Shown piece by piece: positions 1 to 10,379 of a stretch of 64,000 nt of DNA. The notes under the pieces were generated by a model that was not told the origin of the DNA, ran no database searches, and worked only from the letters and a program-made list of their open reading frames with translations. The DNA is from Gemmatimonadota bacterium (lineage in GTDB: Bacteria > Gemmatimonadota > Gemmatimonadetes > Longimicrobiales > Gaopeijiaceae): NCBI GenBank assembly GCA_022340865.1, contig JAJDNC010000110.1, forward strand, positions 1 to 64,000, read 5' to 3'. The first letter of the stretch is position 1; each line of letters opens with the position of its first letter. Both the position numbers and the translations under genes were made by a program.

Positions 1-1
1 G

Positions 2-217
2 ACGGGAAACCTGGACTCGAAGAACGGCAACGCGGTGATGGAGCTGCTCAAGGAGCTGCACGGGGACGGGGCGACGATCTGCATGGTGACGCACGATCCG
101 CGGTACGCGCACATGGCGGACCGGTCGGTGCACCTGTTCGACGGGCAGATCGTCAGCGAGGACGACGCGCGCAAGGCGCAGGAGCTGGAGGAGGCGGGGT
201 TCGACGTCGCCCACTAG
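2..217 (+). CDS. ABC transporter ATP-binding protein, C-terminal end (partial)
   Basis: This is the last 71 residues of an ABC ATPase whose beginning lies left of the window. It opens at the D-loop (TGNLDSKNG) that follows Walker B and contains the H-switch VTHDPRYAHMADR, followed by a short beta-hairpin FDGQIVSED. The wording of these motifs matches the MacB/LolD branch, whose ATPases power lipoprotein release or MacB-type efflux and remodelling from the inner membrane. The acidic tail is unremarkable. The partner permease is not in the window, so the substrate cannot be told. The gene ends 34 bases before the convergent gene at 251-643. Confidence 0.85.
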   Translation, partial: TGNLDSKNGNAVMELLKELHGDGATICMVTHDPRYAHMADRSVHLFDGQIVSEDDARKAQELEEAGFDVAH

Positions 218-250
218 CTGGGCGCGTGAAATCGGCGCTCCCACTACTCC

Positions 251-643
251 CTAATCGTCCGGCGGATTGTATGCGCGGGCGATGAACGTCGGGTCGTCCT
301 GGTAGCCGCGCTCGGACATCAGGAAGTTGTAATAGTGACACACCGGTGATCCGGGATGCTCCCGGCAGATGCGCGGGCGCACCTTGTGCACGGTGCACAT
401 GCGCGTCTCCAGGTCCAGGAACCGGCAGACGGTGCCGTACGTCTCGTCCTTCTGATGCCTGAGGACGACCTCCCCGGGCTCCTCCCCTTTCTTCGTGAAC
501 CGACGTCGGGCCGTCGCCTCGTCGATGCCGAAGTGCTTCGCCAGCCTCCTGATGTCGCGGGCGGTGACGATGATGCGCGGGTAGGAGCAGCAGTACGAAG
601 GACAGTTGTGGCAGTCGTAGAAGACAGGTAGGGCTTTGCCCAT
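251..643 (-). CDS. YkgJ-like cysteine-cluster protein
   Basis: A 130-residue protein of the YkgJ-type (CxxCxxxCC) family, thought to bind zinc or an iron-sulfur cluster; no precise function is known. Visible features are an N-terminal CHNCPSYCC cluster at about residues 11-19, then CRFLD, MCTVH and RPRICREHP near the middle, and C-terminal CHYYNF. The cysteine order is the one expected of the family. The ATG at 641-643 is chosen because the family cluster begins about ten residues after it; the frame continues upstream without convincing coding character. It is transcribed convergently with the ABC ATPase and lies downstream of the saccharopine-dehydrogenase-like gene on the same strand. Confidence 0.8.
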   Translation of the reverse strand: MGKALPVFYDCHNCPSYCCSYPRIIVTARDIRRLAKHFGIDEATARRRFTKKGEEPGEVVLRHQKDETYGTVCRFLDLETRMCTVHKVRPRICREHPGSPVCHYYNFLMSERGYQDDPTFIARAYNPPDD

Positions 644-750
644 GGAGTGCTCGGCAGAGGTGGTCCGGATCGCAAAACGCCGGAAGCTACCAGCGCGGCG
701 CGGCCCTAGCCAGCGGTGACCGAAGTCCTTCCCTCGCCCTCCCCAGTTCC

Positions 751-1896
751 TCAGATCTCCTCGAGGTTGTGGAACACGTGCACGCCGCGATCGGTGAGGT
801 GCTTGAACACCGCCTCGAAGCAATCCTCCCGCCTGCCCACGACCTCCGGCGGCGCGACGCCGGGCTCGGTCCACAGCCCCTGCGTCACCAGGCCCACCAT
901 CGCGGTGCACATGTACCCGGTGGTGCGCGCCATGGAGGACGTCTCGGTGTCGGGGTCGTAGTAGTCGAGGAGGTTGTAGATGTGCCGGACGTTCTTGCCG
1001 TCCTTCTTCCCTTCCAGCTCGACCTTCATCACCGTGAGGTCCGGCTCGCCTTCCTCGAACCGCCATGCGTTGAAGAGGAGGCTCTCGGTCACATCCCTCG
1101 GGCGCACCAGGCCCGACGCCGCCATGATCTGGTCCTTGGAGAAGAACCCGGACTCGCGCAGGACGCGCATGAGCTCGGCGTGGCCGGGGTAGCGCATGGT
1201 CTTCTCCACCATGTTCGGCGTCTTGCACGTGGTCAGCAGCGAGCGCAGGCCGTCGGTGGCGAACGCCTCCAGCGTGCCGAGCCCGGGGAAGTGCACGAGA
1301 TCCACATCGGAGAGCGCGGGCCGCGTCACCTCCTTGCCCCCGTGCCGAAGGCGAGCCGGGCGTGTGTACTCCTCCAGCACGTCGCCCGGCGAGAACGGCG
1401 CCTTGTACTCCCACGGCCAGCTGCGCTCCAGGGGCAGCCCGCCCACCAGGCAGTGGAACGAGGACGTCTCGTCGAGGGCGGCCTCCAGGCGACCCAGGAT
1501 GAGATTGCTCAGCCCCGGTGCCACGCCGCAGTCGACCAGGCAGGGGACGCCTGCCTTTTTGGCTGCTTCGTTCAGGCCGAACGCATCCTCGGGAAAGAAG
1601 GAGATGTCCACCACCGGCTTTCCGGCTTCCAGCACGCGGGCCACGGTGGCGTAGCCCATGAAGCCGGGAACGGCCCCCACCACGAGGTCCGCGTCGGCCA
1701 CGGCGCGACCGACGTTGTCCGCGTCGCTGAGGTCGATGCATGTGCCCTCGATGCCCTTCTTTCGAAAGCGGTCGACGGTCACCGGGTCAACGTCCGCCAC
1801 CATCACATTGATGTCGTCCTGCGTGGCGAGGTCACGCACGATTGCGCTGCCGACACGCCCGCCGCCAAGCACCGTGATGTTCAGGGGATCCTCCAT
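751..1896 (-). CDS. saccharopine dehydrogenase family oxidoreductase
   Basis: A 381-residue NAD(P)-dependent enzyme with an N-terminal Rossmann fold (GGGRVGSAIVRDLA, residues about 10-23) and a C-terminal substrate domain of the saccharopine dehydrogenase family. The segment VDCGVAPGLSN is characteristic of this group of lysine- or carboxynorspermidine-type dehydrogenases. The likely reaction is reductive condensation or cleavage of a secondary amine formed from an amino acid and an oxo acid; the exact substrate cannot be read from the sequence. The ATG at 1894-1896 puts the nucleotide-binding motif at the usual distance from the N-terminus. No lysine-pathway gene is adjacent, so its pathway is open. 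Confidence 0.85.
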   Translation of the reverse strand: MEDPLNITVLGGGRVGSAIVRDLATQDDINVMVADVDPVTVDRFRKKGIEGTCIDLSDADNVGRAVADADLVVGAVPGFMGYATVARVLEAGKPVVDISFFPEDAFGLNEAAKKAGVPCLVDCGVAPGLSNLILGRLEAALDETSSFHCLVGGLPLERSWPWEYKAPFSPGDVLEEYTRPARLRHGGKEVTRPALSDVDLVHFPGLGTLEAFATDGLRSLLTTCKTPNMVEKTMRYPGHAELMRVLRESGFFSKDQIMAASGLVRPRDVTESLLFNAWRFEEGEPDLTVMKVELEGKKDGKNVRHIYNLLDYYDPDTETSSMARTTGYMCTAMVGLVTQGLWTEPGVAPPEVVGRREDCFEAVFKHLTDRGVHVFHNLEEI

Positions 1897-2115
1897 CGGG
1901 TCACGGGTCAGGGAGTGGCCGGAGAACCTATCGCCGCCGGCCCCGCACCTCGCGCGCGCAACGGCACGGAGCCGTTGCGGCGACCCCGGAATGAGGCACG
2001 ACGGCGCGCCCTTTTCAAGGGGTCGTGGAGGACATCTGACACGGACTGTCCCACGGCGAGGACACAAGCCGGCGCCTCGGGGTGCCCGACTCCCGACGCC
2101 GCAGGCTGCTCCGGA

Positions 2116-2418
2116 TCAGTTCGGCCTGTCGCTGGGGCCCGGATAGACGCGGAAGAGGTGGTCGAGACCCAGAGCCCTCAGCACATGCCAGACCCTCGGC
2201 GGCAGGGCGCGGGCCCATACGCGCCCTCCCGGAGGCGTGCCCAGACGGGCCGTCAGGATCAGCGCCAGGTCGGCGAAGCGGGCGCTTTCCAGCCCGCTGA
2301 AGTCGAAGACCACGTCCGTCTCGGCGCGGCCTGCGCCCTCGACCTCTGCGTGCACCACGGGGCCGGGATCGAGCCGCAGTCGCCTGTCGCGTCCGTCGTC
2401 ACGTCCGTTCGGTTCCAT
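2116..2418 (-). CDS. STAS-domain protein (anti-sigma-antagonist-like)
   Basis: A 100-residue protein whose core (VVFDFSGLESARFADLALI) matches the beta-strand plus helix of STAS domains, which bind nucleotides or anti-sigma factors in partner-switching systems. The serine in GLESARF is at the position that is often phosphorylated in SpoIIAA-type antagonists. The ATG at 2416-2418 is preceded by a good GAGGAGG ribosome-binding site. No anti-sigma kinase gene is nearby. It may instead be a lone STAS protein such as an MlaB-type accessory factor, but no Mla genes are seen either. Confidence 0.6.
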   Translation of the reverse strand: MEPNGRDDGRDRRLRLDPGPVVHAEVEGAGRAETDVVFDFSGLESARFADLALILTARLGTPPGGRVWARALPPRVWHVLRALGLDHLFRVYPGPSDRPN

Positions 2419-2558
2419 GATGCCTCCTCGGTCGAGTCCACCCCCCACATCACACTTGGCCCATCAAAAGTCGTGCCAGGCCGGGCCTACTGGACCCTGG
2501 CCCCGAAGCCACCACACCCGGAGATTGGGGAGAGCGTGCACTCCGAAGGGAGGACTTC

Positions 2559-3131
2559 GTGGGCATCGTGCGAAGTACTGCGGCGGCTCTCGTGGCGTCG
2601 GTCATGACGTCGGTGGCCGTCGCGGCCCAACAGACGGGCAAGCAGGCCCGAGACGCCTACTTCAGCGCCGTGGCGGACTTCTTCCGCCTCCCGGCGACGG
2701 AGGTCTCGATCCTGGCACAATGGCAGCTGCCCCCCGACGAGATCCCCGTGGTTCTGTTCATAGCCGACCGGGCGGGCGTCAGCGCCGAGGCGCTGGTCGC
2801 CCTTCGCTCCTCGGGCAAGAGCTGGTCGGAGCTGGCCCGCCGCTACCATGTGGACGCGTCGCACTTCTATGTGCCCCTGCCCGACGACGCCGACCCGGGC
2901 GTGCTGAAGAGGGCGTATGAGCGATTCCGTGCCCTCCCCGTGTCGCGCTGGGGAGAGGTATCCTTGTCGGACAGTGACATCGTCGCGCTGGTGAACGTAC
3001 GCGTGCTGGCGCGGACGCTGCATCTGACTCCCGCCGAGGTGCTGCGCGCCGCACCAGCCGGCCGCTCGTTCGTGGACGTGTTCGCGTCGCTGATGCGCGA
3101 AGACGGCCGGCGAATCCCGCCGACGGGGTGA
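2559..3131 (+). CDS. secreted protein of unknown function
   Basis: A 190-residue protein starting at GTG 2559 with a GGGAGGA ribosome-binding site a few bases before it. The first 23 residues form a signal peptide (hydrophobic core, cleavage near AVAAQ). The mature part is mainly helical, with LPATEVSIL and a [18 protein letters not shown] segment that looks like a short helix-turn-helix-like or DUF-type repeat of the kind seen in secreted proteins of environmental bacteria. I do not recognise the family. The stop lies five bases before the start of the nitroreductase-family gene, so the two are probably cotranscribed. Confidence 0.65.
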   Translation: MGIVRSTAAALVASVMTSVAVAAQQTGKQARDAYFSAVADFFRLPATEVSILAQWQLPPDEIPVVLFIADRAGVSAEALVALRSSGKSWSELARRYHVDASHFYVPLPDDADPGVLKRAYERFRALPVSRWGEVSLSDSDIVALVNVRVLARTLHLTPAEVLRAAPAGRSFVDVFASLMREDGRRIPPTG

Positions 3132-3135
3132 GGCG

Positions 3136-3807
3136 GTGCCCGACCGGCGCATGATCCCACTTCCGGCTTGGCGGGAGCTGCCCGTGGAGGAGATGAGGGC
3201 CCGCGCGCAGCGCTTTCTCGAGCGGATGCGCGGGCGACGCACGGTGAGGGACTTTTCCGACCGCCCCGTCCCCCGCGACATCCTGGAGCGGTGCATCCTG
3301 GCAGCCGGGACGGCACCCAACGGGGCCAATCGGCAGCCGTGGCGCTTCGTGGCGGTGGGAGATCCCGAGATCAAACGTCGGATCCGCATCGAGGCCGAGA
3401 AGGAAGAGCGGGCCTTCTACCACGGGCGCGCCACGCAGGAGTGGCTCGACGCCCTGGCGCTCCTGGGCACGGACGAACACAAGCCGTTCCTGGAGCGGGC
3501 GCCATGGCTCATCGTGGTCTTCGGCGAGAGCTACGAGCAGCGCACGGACGGTCGCCGGCTGAAGAACTACTACGTCACCGAATCGGTGGGCATCGCCACC
3601 GGGGTGCTCATCACCGCGCTCCACGAGGCCGGGCTGGTGACGCTCACGCACACGCCTTCGCCCATGAAGTTCCTCAACCAGGTGCTGGGCCGACCCGACA
3701 ACGAGCGCCCCTTCCTGATCCTCGTGGTGGGCTATCCCGCGGAGGGCGCCACCGTGCCCGAGATCACGAAGAAGTCCCTGGAGGAGGTCGCCGTCTTCCT
3801 GGAGTAG
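3136..3807 (+). CDS. iodotyrosine-deiodinase-like flavoprotein (nitroreductase fold)
   Basis: A 223-residue FMN enzyme of the nitroreductase superfamily. Near the N-terminus [13 protein letters not shown] and [14 protein letters not shown] bind the FMN phosphate and isoalloxazine. It resembles iodotyrosine deiodinase more than ordinary nitroreductases. E91, Y95 and K116 keep the exact 4- and 21-residue spacing of the Glu-Tyr-Lys triad that grips the amino-acid end of halotyrosine in the animal enzyme, and the C-terminal [10 protein letters not shown] matches the family. The likely role is reductive dehalogenation of halotyrosine or reduction of a related amino acid. The start is GTG at 3136, five bases after the preceding stop. 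Confidence 0.85.
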   Translation: MPDRRMIPLPAWRELPVEEMRARAQRFLERMRGRRTVRDFSDRPVPRDILERCILAAGTAPNGANRQPWRFVAVGDPEIKRRIRIEAEKEERAFYHGRATQEWLDALALLGTDEHKPFLERAPWLIVVFGESYEQRTDGRRLKNYYVTESVGIATGVLITALHEAGLVTLTHTPSPMKFLNQVLGRPDNERPFLILVVGYPAEGATVPEITKKSLEEVAVFLE

Positions 3808-3917
3808 AGGGCGGCCGACGATGGCACGGATCTTCCGATGACCAGGCGGATGTCCGATGTTATCGGGTTGTACCGAGCGGCACGACCACCTCACACCGGC
3901 GGAGGTTCCTGGCAGGC

Positions 3918-5138
3918 GTGGCACTGAAGGCTGAAGATATCCTGACCGCATCCACCGAGGTGGAGCGCGTGCTGGGACGGGTCACCGGGAAGCATCCGGG
4001 TGCCACCCTGTTGTGCATCGGCGGACTCCACGGAAACGAGCCGGCCGGCGTGCGGGCCGCGCGCCGCGTGGCGGACGCGCTCGTGCCTCGGAGCGGTGAG
4101 CTGCGGGGGGAGTTCGTGGCTCTGTCCGGCAACCGTGCAGCTCTGGCCGCGGGCAAGCGCTTCCTGACCCGCGACCTGAACCGCGCCTGGACGGAGAAGC
4201 GCCTGGAGCGCTTCAGGACCGAAGGACGCCTGGACGGCGGCGCGGAGGACCGCGAGCAGGAGGAGCTGCTGGCCGCCATCGAGGACGTGGTGAGACGGGC
4301 CCGCGGCGCGGTCTACCTCCTGGACCTGCACACCACGTCCGCGCACGGCGGACCGTTCACCAACTTCGGCGACACGCTGCCCAACCGGGCGCTCGCGGAG
4401 CACATCCCGGTGCCCATGATCCTGGGCCTCGAGGAGCTGGTGGAGGGCACGCTGGTGGCGTACCTGGGCCGGCACGGCGTCGTGGGGGTGACCTACGAGA
4501 GCGGGCAGCACGAGGAGCCTCGTGCCGTGGACCGCGCGGAGGCGGGGATCTGGCTCGCGGTGGAGGCCGTGGGCCTCCTGCCCGAGGGCCGCGTTCCGGA
4601 GGCCGTGGCGGGGCGGAAGCTCCTCCAGGGCGAGACCGACGGGCTCCCCCGGGTGCTGGAGATGTACTACCGGCACTCCGTGGGACCGGCGGATGCCTTC
4701 CTCATGAGGCCCGGATACCGGAACTTCCAGCCGGTCCGGCGGAAGCAGGTGGTGGCGGAAGACCGGCGTGGTGACGTGCGCGTCCCGCGTGGGAGCCGCG
4801 ATGGCCGCGTGCTCATGCCGCTCTATCAGACGCAGGGAGAGGACGGTTTCTTCCTCATGCGGGAGTTCCGCCCGTTCTGGCTCTGGGTCTCCTATCTGCT
4901 GCGGAGCCTGGGCGCCGACCGGGTGGTCGGCTGGCTCCCCGGCGTCCGGAGGAACCCCCGTCATCCGGACGCCGTCCTCGTCGATCGGCGCATCGCCCGG
5001 TGGTACGCCGTGGAGCTCTTCCATCTCCTGGGTTATCGCATCCAGGAGGATCATGGCGCCCGCCTCGTGATGCGCAGGAGGCGCTTCGACGAAGCGCGTC
5101 TCGTCGAGCGCGGGCCCACTCCCGAGGGGTTGCGGTAG
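3918..5138 (+). CDS. succinylglutamate desuccinylase/aspartoacylase family protein
   Basis: A predicted zinc-dependent amidohydrolase of the M14-like AstE/AspA family, about 406 residues. The zinc ligands are visible as H and E in GGLHGNEPAG near residue 35 and the third ligand in LLDLHTTSAHGG near residue 137. Such enzymes remove acyl groups from acylated amino acids. The family's catalytic region ends near residue 300; this protein carries about 100 extra residues including a hydrophobic stretch (FRPFWLWVSYLLRSL) and a basic arginine-rich tail of unknown role. The start is uncertain: GTG at 3918 is preceded by GGAGG 12 bases upstream, a long spacing. The stop is seven bases before the SRAP gene. 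Confidence 0.75.
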   Translation: MALKAEDILTASTEVERVLGRVTGKHPGATLLCIGGLHGNEPAGVRAARRVADALVPRSGELRGEFVALSGNRAALAAGKRFLTRDLNRAWTEKRLERFRTEGRLDGGAEDREQEELLAAIEDVVRRARGAVYLLDLHTTSAHGGPFTNFGDTLPNRALAEHIPVPMILGLEELVEGTLVAYLGRHGVVGVTYESGQHEEPRAVDRAEAGIWLAVEAVGLLPEGRVPEAVAGRKLLQGETDGLPRVLEMYYRHSVGPADAFLMRPGYRNFQPVRRKQVVAEDRRGDVRVPRGSRDGRVLMPLYQTQGEDGFFLMREFRPFWLWVSYLLRSLGADRVVGWLPGVRRNPRHPDAVLVDRRIARWYAVELFHLLGYRIQEDHGARLVMRRRRFDEARLVERGPTPEGLR

Positions 5139-5145
5139 GCTCACC

Positions 5146-5808
5146 GTGTGTGGCCGCTACACCCTCACGTCGGACGCCGACGAGGTCGTCGAGGTCTTCG
5201 ACGTACCTCCCCTCGCCTTCGCGTACCGCCCACGCTACAACATCGCTCCGGGCCAGGAGGCTCCGGTGGTCGCCCGTGACCGGGGCGGGCGGCGCATGGG
5301 GCTGATGCGCTGGGGGCTCGTGCCCGCGTGGGCCGACGAGGAATCCGGCGGCTTCATCAACGCCCGCAGTGAGTCGGTGGCGAGGACCCCTTCGTTCCGG
5401 GACGCCTTCCGTCGCCGGCGCTGCCTGGTTCCAGCCGACGGGTTCTACGAGTGGCGCCGGGACGCCCACGCCCGGACGCCCTTCCACTACCGTCCCACCG
5501 CGGGAGGGCTCCTCTCCTTCGCCGGCATCTGGGAGCGGTGGAAACGGCCGGGGCAGGAGGTCCGCTACGGCTTCGCGATCCTCACCACCGCCGCCAACGG
5601 CGACGTCGCTCCCGTCCACCACCGCATGCCGGTGGTGGTGGCCCCCGACCGCCGGGAAGCGTGGCTCGACGCAGGCACCCCGGCCGAGGTGCTCCGAACG
5701 CTGCTGGTGCCTGCCCCGGACGGGAGCTTCGCCGCCCGGCGGGTGTCCACGCGGGTGAACTCGCCGGAGGTGGACGACGCCACGTTGCTGGAGGCCGCGG
5801 AGGGCTGA
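5146..5808 (+). CDS. SRAP/HMCES-type abasic-site shield protein (YedK family)
   Basis: A 220-residue SOS-response-associated peptidase (SRAP) family protein. It begins MCGRYTL, and Cys2 becomes the N-terminal nucleophile once Met1 is removed; it then crosslinks to abasic sites in single-stranded DNA. Other family hallmarks are RYNIAPGQ, MRWGLVPAWA, NARSE, ADGFYEW and the histidine-containing HHRMPVVV. Length and motif order are normal. The initiation codon is GTG at 5146, forced by the need to place the cysteine second. No recombination genes are next to it; it is probably cotranscribed with the aspartoacylase-like gene upstream. Confidence 0.92.
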   Translation: MCGRYTLTSDADEVVEVFDVPPLAFAYRPRYNIAPGQEAPVVARDRGGRRMGLMRWGLVPAWADEESGGFINARSESVARTPSFRDAFRRRRCLVPADGFYEWRRDAHARTPFHYRPTAGGLLSFAGIWERWKRPGQEVRYGFAILTTAANGDVAPVHHRMPVVVAPDRREAWLDAGTPAEVLRTLLVPAPDGSFAARRVSTRVNSPEVDDATLLEAAEG

Positions 5809-5892
5809 GCCGGTGGGCGCCTCCGGGCTGCGGCGCTGCCGTCCGGACCGCCGCGGATCGCAGGAGATGGCCGAGGCGGCGACCCCGCCTCC

Positions 5893-7383
<1,491 letters not shown>

Positions 7384-7444
7384 GGGAGACAAGCTGTCGG
7401 CCGGTGGCGGGCCTGTCCAGACGGACGCCGAAGGCGCCGGGGCG

Positions 7445-8563
7445 CTAAGCCGCCACGTCGTCGAACGCCCTGCGGATCCGGCCCAGGCCGTCCAACAGCT
7501 CCTCCCGCGGATTGCCGAAGCCGATGCGCAGATAGCGGTCCATGCCGAAGTGGTCGCCGGGCACGACCAGGACGTCCTGCTCCGTGCGTAGCTTCTCGGC
7601 GAAGTCCGTGGAGTTCATGTCCGCGTCGTAGTGCACGTAGCAGATCGCCCCGGCGTCCGGCGCCCGGTAGCGGAAGCGACCCTCCTGCTCGTCCATCCAG
7701 CTTCGGAGGAGGTCGAGATTCGCCCGGACGATGCCGCGGGTGCGCTGGAGGATCTTCGCCCGGGTCCCGGGCTCCAGCGCCAGGGTGGCCAGGGTGTCCG
7801 ACAGCGAAGCGGGGCTGATGGTGGTGTAGTCCGTGCGCCCCCAGAGCTGGGCCACCACGTCGGTGGGCCCCACCACCCAGCCCAGGCGGAGGCCGGGGAG
7901 CCCGTACGCCTTGGAGAGCGAGTTGGTGGCCAGCACCCGGGGGTGACGCCCCCAGAACGAGGGTGTCTGCTCGCCCCGTGCCTCCGCCCCGGCGTAGACC
8001 TCGTCGGCCAGGATCCACGCGCCGTGGCTCTCGGTGAGCTCGGCGACGGCGTCCATGGATCCGGGGCTCAGCACCGCGCCTGTGGGGTTGTTGGGGTTGG
8101 TCACCAGGACGAAGCGGGCACCGGCCTCCAGGGCGTCCGCGAGGGCGTCCATGTCGGGTTGCCAGCCGGCCTCCTCCACCAGCGGCACGGGGAGGAGCTG
8201 CGTCCCGAAGGACTCCAGGAGCCCGGGAACCTGCCCGTAGTTGGGCAGGATGACCGCGGCCTTGCCCTCGCTCTCCAGCAGGTGCCAGAAGCTGGCGAAG
8301 TTCGCCTCGGCGCCACCCACCGTCACCAGCACATTGGCCTCGGAGGCGCCGCGGTAGAGGGCGGCGATGCGCTTGCGCAGCTCGTCGGAGCCGTTGGACT
8401 GCCCGTACCCGAGGCGCACGCCGTCGATTCCGCTCTCGGCACCCGCGAGCTCGAGGAGCTCCCGGACGGTGAGGGGGTGCACGCCCGACTCCGAGAGGTT
8501 GATGGCGACACGGTGCTCGTAGGTGGACTGGTACCGCTCCATCCGGAAGGGGGCGTAGCGCAC
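7445..8563 (-). CDS. class I/II PLP-dependent aminotransferase
   Basis: A 372-residue fold-type I aminotransferase. Characteristic segments are TNPNNPTG (substrate and cofactor contacts), LADEVYAG (aspartate to the pyridine nitrogen) and NSLSKAYGLPGLRLGW, where the lysine forms the Schiff base with PLP. The C-terminal RIGFGNP supplies the carboxylate-binding arginine. Such enzymes transfer the amino group between amino acids and oxo acids. The donor cannot be named from sequence; the compact length and the N-terminal RMERYQS segment recall aspartate/tyrosine-type or MalY/capreomycidine-like branches. It is probably transcribed with the Ycf46-like gene. Confidence 0.88.
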   Translation of the reverse strand: MRYAPFRMERYQSTYEHRVAINLSESGVHPLTVRELLELAGAESGIDGVRLGYGQSNGSDELRKRIAALYRGASEANVLVTVGGAEANFASFWHLLESEGKAAVILPNYGQVPGLLESFGTQLLPVPLVEEAGWQPDMDALADALEAGARFVLVTNPNNPTGAVLSPGSMDAVAELTESHGAWILADEVYAGAEARGEQTPSFWGRHPRVLATNSLSKAYGLPGLRLGWVVGPTDVVAQLWGRTDYTTISPASLSDTLATLALEPGTRAKILQRTRGIVRANLDLLRSWMDEQEGRFRYRAPDAGAICYVHYDADMNSTDFAEKLRTEQDVLVVPGDHFGMDRYLRIGFGNPREELLDGLGRIRRAFDDVAA

Positions 8564-8840
8564 GACAGCTCCTGGGGAAGTGGCGTGGTGGTGCTCGGAG
8601 GGCGGCGGGATGCCGCCTCATTCGTGGGTCGATCCACGCGCGACCACTTAGGACTACGAGAATCCGGGGGCCCGGGCAACCGGCGCCTCGTCGATCCGTC
8701 GCGGGCCGTCCGGTGGGGGGGAGGGCTCCCCGGGACCGGGCGTCGGGGAGCCGTCGTCGCCCGGCTCTCGCGTTAGATTGAGGGCTCGACCACCGCGCGG
8801 GATCTCACGCGGTGCGGCAGCGCACCCGAACTCCTCCGTC

Positions 8841-10379
8841 ATGAGCAACGTTCTTCTGACCATCCTGGATGGGTGGGGTCACTCCGACTTCGGACCGGTT
8901 CCCGGAAAGGGGAATGCCGTCGAACAGGCCCGAGTGCCTCGCTTTCGCGCCCTGTACGACGGCACGCCGCACATTCGCCTGGCGTGCTCCGGCACCGAAG
9001 TGGGGCTCCCGGAGGGACAGATGGGAAACTCGGAGGTGGGGCACCTCAACCTGGGCGCGGGCCGCATCGTGTACCAGGACCTCGTCCGTGTGGACCGCGC
9101 CATCGCCGACGGCACGTTCGGCGACGCGCTGGGCCTCGCCGAGATCCTCCCCCACCTCGAAGCACACGAGGGAGCGCTGCATCTCCTGGGGCTGGTCTCG
9201 GACGGAGGGGTGCACTCCCACATCCGGCACCTCGAAGCGCTCCTGAAGCTTCTGCCCCGCACGCTGGACGTGCGCATCCACTGCATCACCGACGGCCGGG
9301 ACACGTCACCCACGTCCGGGGCGACGTTCATCGCACGCGTCGCGGAGCTCTGTGAGGACGCTCCCGGGTGGAGCGTCGCTACCGTGAGCGGCCGCTACTA
9401 CGCCATGGATCGCGACAAGCGGTGGGACCGCACAGCGCGCGCGTATCGCGCCATCGTGCTGGGGGAGAGCGATACCGTCGAGGACACGCCACTCTTCCTG
9501 GAGAAGTCCTACGAGACCGACGTCACCGACGAGTTCATCCCTCCGGTGGTCGTCGCCGGTGTGGGCGAGCGGGGGATAAGGGCGCAGGACGCCGTCATCA
9601 CCTTCAACTTCCGCGCCGACCGGATGCGGCAGATGTGTGCCGCCCTCACGGTGCCGGGCTTCGACTCCTTCGAAGGGGTGCGTCCGCCCTTCACGCACGT
9701 CACCACGTTCACGCAGTACGAGGCGAGCCTCCCCGTGCGGGTAGCCTTCCCGCCGGTGGACATCGAGGACTGCCTGGGCCATGTGCTGGCCGACCGTGGC
9801 ATCGCCCAGCTTCGGGTCGCGGAAACGGAGAAGTACGCCCACATCACCTACTTCTTCAACGGCGGCGTGGAGAAGCCCAACGAGGGGGAGGACCGCAACC
9901 TGATCCCGTCGCCCAAGGTGGCTACCTACGACCTGCAGCCCGAGATGAGCGCGCAGGGCGTCTTCGAGGCGGTGGCCCAGGGCATCGAGAGCGGGAAGTA
10001 CGGCTTCATCCTGGTCAACTTCGCCAACCCGGACATGGTGGGGCACACGGGGGTCATTCCGGCGGCCGTGAAGGCCGTGGAAAAGGTGGACTCGTGCCTC
10101 GGACGGCTCATGGACCTGGTGGCCGGACGTGACGAGGAGTGGGTCGTTCTCATCACGGCGGACCACGGCAACTGCGAGAAGATGCTGCAGCCCGACGGGA
10201 GCCCACACACGGCGCACACGACCGAGCCCGTGGACTTCTTCGTCTTCGATCCTTCGGGACGTTTCGCGCTCGCCGGTCACGACGGCAGGTTGGCGGACGT
10301 GGCACCCACGGTGTTGACGTGCATGGACATCACACCTCCCGAGGCCATGACCGGGACGAGCCTCGTGACGATCCGGTAG
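8841..10379 (+). CDS. gpmI: 2,3-bisphosphoglycerate-independent phosphoglycerate mutase
   Basis: A 512-residue enzyme, the normal length of iPGM, which interconverts 3- and 2-phosphoglycerate in glycolysis and gluconeogenesis using two metal ions and a phosphoserine. The N-terminus TILDGWG gives the first metal ligand, MGNSEVGHLNLGAG contains the catalytic serine, and the phosphotransferase half contains CITDGRDTSPTSG and FNFRADRMRQ. The second metal site appears in VNFANPDMVGHTG and ITADHGNCE. ATG 8841 is chosen because MSNVLLTILDGWG is the usual N-terminus. The stop overlaps the GTG of the TPR gene by one base. Confidence 0.97.
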   Translation: MSNVLLTILDGWGHSDFGPVPGKGNAVEQARVPRFRALYDGTPHIRLACSGTEVGLPEGQMGNSEVGHLNLGAGRIVYQDLVRVDRAIADGTFGDALGLAEILPHLEAHEGALHLLGLVSDGGVHSHIRHLEALLKLLPRTLDVRIHCITDGRDTSPTSGATFIARVAELCEDAPGWSVATVSGRYYAMDRDKRWDRTARAYRAIVLGESDTVEDTPLFLEKSYETDVTDEFIPPVVVAGVGERGIRAQDAVITFNFRADRMRQMCAALTVPGFDSFEGVRPPFTHVTTFTQYEASLPVRVAFPPVDIEDCLGHVLADRGIAQLRVAETEKYAHITYFFNGGVEKPNEGEDRNLIPSPKVATYDLQPEMSAQGVFEAVAQGIESGKYGFILVNFANPDMVGHTGVIPAAVKAVEKVDSCLGRLMDLVAGRDEEWVVLITADHGNCEKMLQPDGSPHTAHTTEPVDFFVFDPSGRFALAGHDGRLADVAPTVLTCMDITPPEAMTGTSLVTIR

